Shown in pieces: positions 45,884-56,400 of a stretch of 64,000 bases of DNA. A program made the position numbers and the translations under genes. Every line of letters starts with the position of its first letter. The first letter of the stretch is position 1. Under the pieces are notes generated by a model. It saw nothing but the letters and a program-made list of their open reading frames with translations, did no database searches and was not told the DNA's origin. Source of the DNA: Hsuehochloa calcarea (Eukaryota; Streptophyta; Magnoliopsida; Poales; Poaceae); NCBI GenBank assembly GCA_036346395.1, contig CM070594.1:59009519-59073518 (forward strand), in the 5' to 3' direction.

Positions 45884-47566
45884 GTGACTATTACGGGATC
45901 TAGCTCAGTTTCCAGAACCAAAGTTTGCTCGGGGGCTCCTCCAACCACGTCATCCTCAAGATGTCCTACCGAGGAAGACAATGGCCGAACTACCTCCGAT
46001 CGCCGATCATTAAATGGGATTGGTCGGAAGCTTACCAGGATTCAAAGTAGATCCGCACAAGAGAAACACAAAGTTCAATTCTACTTGGGATATACGAGGT
46101 ATGTTTTTCGTATAAAATTGTACATACCTGGTGATTTTCTTAGTTTTGATCTTATAACGCGCTGGTTTAAAATCTGTTGCGCCTGTTTTTCTCTTTGTTC
46201 CCACCAGTTCCGAACTGGTAGGTTCAATTACATTTTCCACATTTCCAATCAGAAGATCAGATGCGATGTCTTCGGCTATCTGGTCGAGAACACGGTCCCT
46301 GACTCCTGGATCAGAAAGTGTGGTTTCACTGGTCTCAGGAACAACTGTCTCATGGACAACTATACGAGACTCAGTAATTGCCGCCTGATTTAACAAACCA
46401 AGTTAATCAGGTGAAGAATATACTTCATCTTGCAGAAGTTATTTCTTTCAGTTGCTTACCTCAGCGTGACCGCTGCCCTCAGTGATCACAAGGCTGGTTG
46501 GATAATCAATAGGCTCACACGCCTCCGTAGCCTCATTGATTTTAAGTCCGACCAACTACACAAAAAGAGGATTAAAACTAATCGAAAATAACTGCGAAGG
46601 TGAAAAGAAGTTAATACACTTACCCTAAGTCTTTCGGTCCTCTCCTCGGCACTAACAAGTGCTAGGATTAAAGGAAAGCTAGCCTTGTCATCAGGTTCGC
46701 CAGCACAGATCATTTTGATCCTATTTCTGACGTCCTCAGAAGACAAGACTGCAAATGCAAATGAAAGATCTTAGTTTTGCGGAAATAATCAACTCGCAAA
46801 ATAAACTGGTCGGTATTTTCTAAAAATTACCGATCGTAATCCTGGTAGCGCATCGCCACTCAATGAACCGAGCATCGAGCGTGCCTCGGTCTTTAAAGGA
46901 CTAATCCTCCTAATGGAAAAGTCCCTCACAACGTGCCAGGAGGTTAAACCCCTGACATTCAGGAGATAGATAGCCTCGATCCATCTCCCAACATTTCCCT
47001 CCTTCTTCGAGGAGGAACGCCAACGCGAGTTTTTGACCGCCTTCTTACCGCTGTAATACAGGCCATCTTCTCGCGTAACCTTCATATAAAACCAGCTTTT
47101 CTTCCATGACGACCAGGAGGACTTCGAGTACATACGAATATACTCGTCGGCCTTACCGTCATGAAGCCTTAAGGTACATTCCCGTGGTGCCGGTCGCTTT
47201 CTTCATATTCGCCATCCGATAGTAGTACTTGAAGAGTTCCATCGACGGTGGAATCCCCAAGTACGCTTCGCAGAGGTAGACGAAGATGCTTAGGTTTGCA
47301 ATGGCGTTAGGAGCAAGGTTGATCAACTCAACCTCATAAAACTCCAGCACTTGAGAAAGAAAAGGATGTGCTGGAAGCTTGAGCCCGCACTCAACATACG
47401 CGAGGAACACTGGGATCTCTCCCTCCTCGCCGCTTGGGCAGTGCTCTCCAAAAGCCGATCTCCAAAAGATCAAACTCCTGTCGGGTAACAACCCAGCCTT
47501 CTCCAAACTCTTCAATCTTTTTTCGCTCAGATCGGAGATCGACCAGTTTGCGATGAGGTCCGACAT
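45884..47566 (-). pseudogene. Antisense extra gene, right copy
   Basis: Start codon at 47566-47564. The first exon reads MSDLIANWSISDLSEKRLKS, then FGEHCPSGEEGEIPVFLAYV, VLEFYEVELINLAPNAIANL and YLCEAYLGIPPSMELFKYYY, giving the best-preserved copy of the domain in the window. Downstream frames 47133-46789 (SSWKKSWFYMKVT) and 46396-46010 (DRVLDQIAEDIASDLLIGNV) continue it. The 3' half is cut off by the pol deletion junction at about 45884. It is opposite to gag-pol. Confidence 0.75.
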
Positions 47567-47876
47567 GATGCTTTCCTTTTTTGGGTGAAGAACTCAAGGA
47601 AGATTTTCTTGGAGATAGAGGCGTAAAGGTTTAAAGCACTCACGGGTCGCTTTATAGGCATTTCATCAGAATCGACTCATGAGAAGTCCAACGGCAAATA
47701 CCTTTTTCTGGCGGACGATGAAGGCTTTTTCCTTTTTCCAAAGCAGTTTCTCAACTTTAAAAATGAATACAGACCGCCTCGAGTCCCACGGAATTTAATG
47801 AGAGGTCTGTTCGATATGATTGCATCGAAGAACGTGTCCGCACGACCAACATTCATTTAAAAGTTCGGGGGCTAGC

Positions 47877-48557
47877 TGTTGAGGATTAAAATATTCATAT
47901 ATTATCCTAATATATGATAAAGACCATACGCTCGTGGTCGTGAATTCTAAGACCACCGACCTAACGGTCGAAGGTATTACGGAAGTTATATAATAAATAC
48001 CGGCCTGACTAAGTCTCAAACCTAGTCCACGACTGTAAGTGCTCGTGAAGCTATGAACAAAGGCTCGGGTCAAGTCTCCGACCACGCCACTCACTATGTG
48101 ATGAATGAATCACGTGTTTCATATTCCACATAATTACAACACTATCACGGTTGATGAATTAACGCCTCCTAAATCATTAACCGCCAAACAGCTTGACATC
48201 TTCACCAATCGCCTCGCAGCTAGTAGAACCGCTAAACCGCCATCTCTTCCCGACCTGACGCGTCGCTCCTCAACGGATGTCTCTTCGTGGGATAACTGCC
48301 ACCGCTTCATCAAGTATTTAAGGGGGACCATAGAAGGCTGGAAGAGAGGGACAACGAGACAGACAGAACACGTAACATCGAGAGAGACGAAGATCTCAAG
48401 CAAGACTTAGCAAAGTGTTGTGTTTTTAGATACTCTCTGTGTTTGTAATCGTGAGTTCATAGCAATAAAGAGCAAGTCAGATCCACTCCCTGAAGTCACG
48501 TACATTTTTCCTCTTTTCATTTATATGTTCATAAGATCGGCGATTTGATCGTCGACA
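47877..48557 (+). repeat. Right gypsy LTR of compound block
   Basis: 681 bp, TGTTGAGGATTAAA to GATCGTCGACA, preceded by the same polypurine tract as the middle LTR and followed by the right copy of the 102-bp repeat. Confidence 0.92.
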
Positions 48558-48659
48558 CCATGATAGGATGAAATTTCAATCATAATTAGTCCTTGTTGAT
48601 GTGTGAAACATGTAGTACTCAGTAGTTTTTCTCATGATCTTTGGCCGTTACAATCATAT
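48558..48659 (+). repeat. Right copy of 102-bp flanking direct repeat
   Basis: Copy of 38130-38231, beginning at the first base after the LTR end. After it the two flanks diverge (CGTAGAGC here, AGTATTGAG on the left). Confidence 0.92.
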
Positions 48660-50883
48660 CGTAGAGCAAATGAGAATAACATATATTAGTTTAATAAAAA
48701 GGTTAGTCCTATTTCATTATTACAATAAACCAAATTCTAAGAATCCTAACTAGATCGATTTGTACTTTGTTTCTTGACATTCTTTGTATTTTTATTCGAA
48801 TGATCATGTTTGCTCTTAGCAACATTATTTGATAATTTTTAGGTGATCTTCCATTATTCTAATTTTAGATGGTCCAAATAGTTCATAGTTTTGGATGTTT
48901 TGTCAAGGCTACTACGTGCCTAAACAATGCTTCTCTCCATTTAGTCAGGGCAAGTACCTATGCAATATCTTATCAGTTCAAACCAAAAAATAAGCTCTAT
49001 TGTAGAATTAATACAGGGTTGTGTAAGTTCTTGCGTACTGTAGATTCTAAGAGTTGTCAAACTCTTATATGCATATTGTCATCTATAGTAAGATAATTTC
49101 TTCTGCATTCTTCAAATAAATATTGGATACCCTTTCCCAATTTCCAATGTCTCATGCGGAAGATGTGAATGGCATTCAAATATGAAAGGATTCTTTGCAA
49201 TTTAAAGCAATCGAATTGCATACATAGTCAACTCTCAAGAAGATAATTATATTGATCAATATAACAGCTAATTTCTGCTCGCCTATGCAATTCCTCCGGC
49301 TTGAGTTCACCACTCATCACCTTGCTCAATACTTGGAGCACCCGATAGAGAACTTACTGGCTTCAAACAAGATGAAACTGATGCTGTCAACAAAGAACCG
49401 TACGTGGTACAACCAACGAAAGGATGGGAATCTGCGAGAGATTGAAATCAAAAGAAAGAATGTCTATGCTTTCCATTCTGATGCTGCAATAGGGTGTTTA
49501 TCCGCTATGGTTGACATACTCTCAGGGCTTGCTATCTCCTTCCTTTATATAGCTTTGAAAGCATATATATTTTTCTGCTTCGTGCTTTCTTCCTACTAAC
49601 TACTAAGTTATGAAAAAATCATTTTGTATGTCTCTTTTGTATTGCCTAATGCATGCACCTATATGCACTACATATTCAGGTTGACATATATATTTTGTTA
49701 GCCTCTTTGCATATTTGAATCTTTTATGTTCACTTTGTTAACATATAGATTACTGAATGCACCTGCTATGTTCAAGTATTCATGTCTCGTGTTTCTCCCA
49801 TTTTAGGCTACAAGGAACTGTAGAGAAGCATTGAATATGTAGACTCTTTGTTACTATAAGCAGTCCCTATGTCATTCTGACTGTGTTTACCTCGGCATAG
49901 CGTAGAGCGCATCCCAACCTAGTGAAAATTGAAAAGGCGTGCATCCCTACCTAGTGAAAATTGAAAAAAAATGTTGGATTCATTTTGGACTCAAACGAAC
50001 AAATTAATGACCTAAAAAAAATCATAAGGTTGAAGAGAAGGAAATATGAAGAGTTGAAGACTTAGCGTTCACTAGCACCTACTGATCTTAGACGAACTCT
50101 ATACCATGTCTTAATCCACCATGCAATTGATTAACAAATCATCTGCGACAATTTTATTGTACGATGCAAATTATACTACCATGGGCCAGATTATTTTCTT
50201 GCTCCTAGAAGGACAAAATTAGTTCTTTGCAACAACTGCACCATGGCAAATCATGATTTCCTGTATGAGTATGTTCTTCCTCAGTTCTACTGGGAATGGC
50301 AATAGCAAGGATTACCATGTGTATTGTCACGTGCTTCGAGCAATGAATGTATCGGGTAAAGAGTGGGAGGTGTGAGGTTTAGGCCTAGGTTTACGTCCGG
50401 GATGGAGGGAGGTGGCGCATGACAGGAATGAGGTGGCATGCGCGCCGGGTGACCGGGAGGAGAAGGAGGGGGATTAGATATTCTAATCTGTTTGCTTTAT
50501 TTCATCCTCTCCTCTCCTTTAGACCGAGTGTCTTTACAAATAAAGAGATCGTAAGGATCTCATTCGAATCTAAAGAGATCAAAATGATCTCAATCTAATA
50601 TTTAAAGATATCAGAATAATCTCAATATAATATTTCCAAATAATCTAGTCTTAAAAGATCTTTCTAACTTACAAGTAAGGAAAAGAGGAGTGTGGGCCCT
50701 AGGCTGGCCGGGTTGTCCCTTTGGCACGGTGGCGGTAGACCTGGCCCCATATGACAGTGTACGGAAGGGACGATGAATGCGAGCAAATAAATATAGTTCT
50801 GCGCCAGGCGCTTAATTCGGAGCTGATGAAACCACGCACTGCGTCTGGAAGCAATCAAGCTTGCGAAGGCATCGGGAAATAGT
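48660..50883. other. AT-rich intergenic DNA, no gene recognised
   Basis: An open frame at 49252-49599 (115 codons, with LAQYLEHPIENLLASNKMKL and a hydrophobic end) has no family I recognise and no clear gene context. 50540-50660 has repeated GAGATC/GATCTC words. 50340-50460 is GC-rich. None of this supports a gene call. Confidence 0.4.
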
Positions 50884-52878
50884 CTATGTTTGAGCTGCTG
50901 CCCTTGCCTGAGCAACAACATTCTGATAAAGATCTTCGTACGGTGAAGCCGGGGAATCCCAGCAGAAAAGATCACAAATTTCATTTGAAAGTAGATGTAG
51001 ATTTTTTTTTTTTAAATAACCTGCTCATCAGCCCTAGCAAATGTAAAGCCATTCCGGAGCTCCACAGGTACTGTTAGAAGTAATAAAAAGCAGATGTATG
51101 ATATCATGTTATGTAGAGGCAATATTTGGAGGAATTATCAAATGCTCACCTGTCACTCAACCCGCCGGTTTTTCGAACAATTGGGACACAACCATATCTC
51201 ATTGCTATCATCTGGTGATAAAAATTTGTCAGACTTGGACATAAAAAAGACAACTTACACGCCAACTATCCAAATTGTTTACTGAAAGGTGGGTCAAGTT
51301 TCATAGAAGAAAATGTTTGTACAGCACAGCTAGGTCATGATTGTATGGATATTGGATAGAGCCCTTTAGTTCATGCCATGGGAGTAGGGAGTGAAAACAG
51401 TACGGGAAGTTTTTGATCGATTCGAATGAAAACGAATACGGATTGTATCGGCGGCAGTTCTCGAATCGGAAACAAATATAGTTTTTTTGTCGAAAACGAA
51501 TACGAATACAGTAGCCTCAGTATCCGTCGAACACGAATACAAATATGGATTATTCAGAAATTAAGAAGGTCGAATATTCGGAATTCATAACCCCTTTAAG
51601 GCTTCAACAGTTCAGCCCAACCCAGCCGGCCCATCATCATCACACAACACATCAACATAGCAGCAGTAGGGTTTCCTTTCCTCATGTCGATCCCCAATTC
51701 CCCATTTGTTCAGGGCGTTATGCACTCCAGCCGATCCCCACGCAGCCACGCCCTGCACGCCGACGGCGCCCCTTGCCAGTCGTGGCCTCGTCGACCCAAC
51801 CGGTGCCGCACACCGGCTCGCCCGCCCTACTTGCAGATGCCTAGTCCTTGGCTAGTTGGTTGGCTGTGTGCTTTGTGGGGTCATTGGGTTTGACGCTCGG
51901 GACTCCTTGCCCTGCTCGTCGACACGGTCCAACACTAAGTTTTATGCATGCGATTTACTGAGTATGAATGTGTGATGACTTATGATTTATAAGCTAAATA
52001 TGGTAAACTAAGTGCTACGTCTGTGATGAACTAATTAATGCAGCTTGCAAGTGCCAATGTTATGTTTGGTTACTGAAAATATGAAAATGTTTGGATCAAA
52101 TAAATTACTTATATGTTTCCATTAATTTCTGGCGTACAATTCAAGGTGTTTAAATGTTCCAAAAAATATTCGTGACCGCATTCGTTTCGATTCGTATTTG
52201 CTCCATATTTGTATTCAACATTATTCGTATTCATACTCGTATCCGCATCCAAAAAAATAAAAAATATATAGCAGAGGCTTTATCTGTCTGTATTCCGTTT
52301 TCACCCCTACATAGGAAAAGAGCTCACAAGTGTCAAGTGAACCCAATTGAGCCATGTGGGCAACACAGGCGCACCATCAACCATGCTGGGGTGGCTAGTA
52401 ACGGGAAGGATCATAATTCATATGTTAAAGCTATAGATAGGTCACCTGAGTAAGTCCACAAGGTTCAAACATTGATGGAACGATGAACCTATCAGATGCC
52501 GCATAAATACAATGAGACAAAGATTCATCATATTTCAGAATTAGCCGAATATTATTATGGTCCGCAACAAATAAACAGTGGATGAGTTCACGGTTGCAAG
52601 ATCAGCCAATAATTACCACAAAAATAAAAACCGGAGATACATCAAACAAGAGAATTGGACCATTTCCATAGCAAATCAAGTACTCATGATGTATCTCATG
52701 TTTTAAGTCATACAAAATAAAGTGAGAAATACTTAACAAGAAGTACACAGACCTGAATATGTGGGACTGGACTTGAACCCAGGAGCACAAACTGTCCTCC
52801 TAACTCAGCTGTTTTGTGTATTGCATGCCTGATAAGATGTAGACCCTTCTGAGGAGCTAGCCTTGTAATGCAGCAAAC
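50884..52878 (-). pseudogene. SS4: Starch synthase IV-like gene, 3' part, decayed
   Basis: Minus-strand exons: 52878-52753 (42 codons, VCCITRLAPQKGLHLIRHAI then ELGGQFVLLGSSPVPHIQ, with clean AG/GT ends); 52592-52446 (NNIRLILKYDESLSHCIYAA, FEPCGLTQ; the acceptor reads AC, not AG, and its first dozen codons after RE do not match the family); 51211-51150 (MIAMRYGCVPIVRKTGGLSD, clean splice ends); 51070-51021 (PVELRNGFTFARADEQ, front missing); and a last piece ending at the stop 50886-50884 (WDSPASPYEDLYQNVVAQAR). This is the glycosyltransferase C-terminal domain of starch synthase IV, a plastid enzyme that elongates glucans from ADP-glucose and starts starch granules. Upstream exons are not in the window. 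The lost acceptor and missing exon parts argue for a pseudogene. Confidence 0.82.
51385..52309. mobile_element. Non-autonomous hAT (Ac/Ds-like) element
   Basis: Ends TAGGGAGTGAAAAC and its inverted form GTTTTCACCCCTA. The flanking 8-bp sites CATGGGAG (51377-51384) and CATAGGAA (52310-52317) match at 6 of 8 positions, the target-duplication length of hAT elements. Subterminal regions carry many TATTCG/CGAATA words. No transposase is encoded. It lies in the intron between the second and third visible exons of the starch synthase-like gene. Confidence 0.82.
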
Positions 52879-53485
52879 CTGATTTAGAAAACTTCAGTTA
52901 TGTATAATTGTATATCAATACTTTTAAAAGAGTTCTGCGCAAAATATATGAGGATCAAAGCGGAACATAAGCTATGGGACTAATTTAATTCAGACTAGAT
53001 GAGGCCATGCTCCAAGAAAGAAAATTCAGGAAAGGAAGAAGAGAGCTAATCTAAACAAAACATACAATTAGAAAATGAAAACAAGACAAATTTCAAACTC
53101 AAATACAAGGATGTTCTATAGAAATCAAACTTTATGGTAGGACTACATGGTGTTGATCAAAGATTTGCTCGATGCATCTATCATGCGCTAAAAAAACTTT
53201 ATTTCTTATAAAAAAGGGGGTTACAAATCAGGGTGCTTCTTCTACCTCCATGTCAAGGTGCATCTTCTTCCACCAGTTCTGTCTGGCATTAAAAAATAAA
53301 ATAAAAATCAGATGAAGTATCACTTGTAGTTCAGTGTTGTTCTGGTTGTCTTCCTTTTTTTTCAAGCTAGAAAATGTATTATGCACCATGTAGTTTTTTC
53401 TTGTTCAAGTAAAAAATTGAAGATAGACAGCCAATGACCGGCAGAAATGTAGGCCATATTAAAGACCATAATGTATGGTACATAA
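52879..53485. other. Intron-like AT-rich DNA upstream of SS4-like exons
   Basis: No further starch synthase exon could be found on the minus strand here, although upstream exons would be expected. It is AT-rich with several homopolymer runs. ACATG at 53486-53490 is the target duplication of the LTR that follows. Confidence 0.4.
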
Positions 53486-53490
53486 ACATG

Positions 53491-56400
53491 TGTAGGACCG
53501 GAAAGGCGACTAGAAGGGGGTGAATAGACGCTTTCTTAATTTTCGCCTTAGTCAAATTCAACACGAACTTTTCTTCAATAGCTATGAGAGCTAAGAAGAT
53601 TAGTAAATGTACAGAGGAAACATTGTGCTGAATCCGATTAACCCCTTAAGCAAAAGACTCAAAATATGGATATTAAGCTCATTTGGGGCGGTAGATCGTG
53701 GCCAATCGACGGTCCGATCGTCGCGGCTTGACCGTTGCTGTGAAATCGGTCTGACCGATTTTGTCCAGAACCACTGCCGACCACCCGAAACCAAAACGAA
53801 AATCGGTCTAACTTTTGATTTACCCGATGAAACTTGACCAAATTTGGAACACACCTCCCAAAGGATATCTGGAACCTATTCCTAACAGCGATCGTCCAGA
53901 TCCACGTCAAAGTTTTGACCTTTTAAGTTTGACCAAAGGAGGGTTCAAAACCTAGCAAAACGAAAAACTTGATCCAAATCTTGCTCGTGGGGGATTGATG
54001 ATCTAGATGATCCTAGGAGTATTTTCACACATCATAGCAAGGTAAAAGAGGTCAAGAGACCAACAAAAAACAACCGGATCAAGGAAGCACCAAAATCATC
54101 AAAAGAGAGAGGAAAACACAAGAGGCCTCATCTTTGAACAAACATCCATAGATTGATTCAAGATGTTGCTTGTTAAAGCCACTCCCTTAGGGAGGACAAG
54201 AGCTCAATCCAAGAGCACACACACAAATCACCTCTCTAGAACCTAGCCTCTCCTCTCCTCTCCAAACCCTAACCAAAACTAGGGTTTTTACAAATGGAGT
54301 ACTTGGGGGCTATTTGGCAACCCCCCTCTCTATTTATAGTGAGACCTAGGTTCTAGAAGAGTTCACTTAATGGGCTCCCGTTAAAGCCCAAAACACACGG
54401 GACACATACACACGCATTACAGTTGAAGCAATCGCCTGCTTCGCCACGTGTAGGTTGATCAGCGGCTCTCATCATGTCGGCAAGTCTCTCTCGTCCGAAT
54501 CCCATCGGAACCTCCAAGGCACTTGCACCGACCCCCGCGCCGCTTGATCCAACCAGCTGCAACAAATTGCTCGTTCGAACCATCTTGTCCATTCTGCGCC
54601 ATGCTTGAGTCACACGACCTCACCCGGCATCCATGATCGTTCTGGACCCCAGCTCTCCAAGCTTAGTCCCGATCCTCCTTGCCGTTGACCGTTGTTGACC
54701 TGGAAGTCACCTGCATAGCAATAAACCAAGAAATCGCCTCCGGGAATAAGTTCTTCACAACTTGACCCACGTTAGCTCAACCATGCAATATACAACATTA
54801 AATCATTGAAACTCATGCACTAGACATAACCAAAACACAACACCACCAAGATGGACGACGAACAAGTGGAAACCGGTCTGACCTCCATACCTGGCCGGTT
54901 TGACCGATCTCCAACCGGTCAGACTGATTTGTATGAGCCGGTCAGACCACCCGAAAAGACTTAGCCAAAATTCCATCATGGAAATCCGAAACTCTCTGGA
55001 ATTTTCAATTGAATAGAACTTTTGACTGGAAGCTCCAAAAAATATGAGACCACATACAGGAGACTCCCCTCTCTTGCCTACATACTCTATTTTTAGCCTT
55101 GCTCCAAACTCACTTAAAAGTCCTGGCCGGTCAGACCGCCCGAGCTGTCGGTCGGATTGCCACACGGGGAAAGATCTAGACCCGCCATTATGAGTTAATG
55201 GAGTGTTTTGGTGATTAATGATAAATCTAATTGTGAGACTAACTCTTTTGTTTAGTATTATCATGTGTAGTCTTATTTGGATATAAAGGTGAAATTCAAC
55301 GAGGTATGCATTTGACTCATACTCTTATATAATGTTGCATTCATCGGATCCAAAATATAGGAAGAACTCCACCATAAGTATATCTTGAATATGTGCATAT
55401 GTTTTCTTTACGCATTAGTGTATGCACACATTTAGGGGGAGTTTTGTTCTATATTTTGTGGTTTCGTTAGTATTGATCCATATTCCGTCTTCCACATATA
55501 TTTAGGATCTTTACTTTGAAACATATCCGTTTGAGTATATAGAACTTGTGTAGTTTTTGTATAGTCATGTTTTGAGTAAATAGAGCTTGTGTAGTTCTTA
55601 CATACTCATGTCGTGAGTATATGTAACTTGTGTAGTTCATATATACCCACGTTGTGTTACCTTTATCAAATCAAATTTATTTGTGTTTGAAATGGTTATC
55701 ATCAATTACCAAAGAGGGAAAGATTGAGTATCTTGTCCCACCATTATGAGTTAATGGTATGGTGAAGTAATTAATGATAATCATATTGTGGAACTAACAT
55801 TTTTCATGAGTTGGATGAATATGTTATGTTCCAGGATGATGAAGACCTGGGATGATCATGAGTTGATCATCAAGTCAAGAGCTTGGTGTAAAGGATGCAT
55901 CATGAGTTGATGCTTATCAAGAAGAGATAATCATGAGTTGATCGTCAAGACAAGAGAAGACCCATCATGTGTTGATGGAGGTCAAGCAAAGGATCATCAT
56001 GCGTTGATGATTATCAAGTTAATGACTCGGACTTGAAGTGTTGATGTGCGTCATCATGCTTCAAGAAGATGCAAGGCAAAGGTATGACTAGCTAGGGTTA
56101 AGGATGTGTTCCTAGTCTTTTACCGGTCTTGGTGTTTGGATGGAAGACCGGATTGCTAGTATAGGATTGCCGTACTATTAAGAGGGGTCTTAACTAGTAG
56201 TTTGAGTTAGTCATGTGTTGATAGCTCAATATGGTTGCTCTAGCTCATCTAGGCATGATGCTATTTATTTACGAATGTGTTTTGCAAATAGTCGAGACTC
56301 ATGCATAACCCTTGTAGCATTTGACTTAAGTTTGCAAATGGTGCAAGTCTATGTACCTTATTCCTTGTGATGAGTATTCTAAAATGTTAGCAAATGTATT

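Larger units (their letters stand above)
38232..48557 (+). mobile_element. Compound Tat-like gypsy block (internal-LTR-internal-LTR)
   Basis: Order on the plus strand: the 3' internal part of one element (38232-41683), an LTR (41684-42368), a second internal region with gag, protease and the start of reverse transcriptase followed directly by the antisense gene (42369-47876), and an LTR (47877-48557). Both LTRs are preceded by the same polypurine tract, so the middle LTR served as 3' LTR of the left element and 5' LTR of the right one. No 5' LTR exists at the left end. A 102-bp direct repeat brackets the whole block. Confidence 0.88.

Noticed and set aside
49252..49599. 115-codon frame as a gene
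   Set aside because: No recognised family, AT-rich context, no splice or promoter evidence; mentioned only in the intergenic note.
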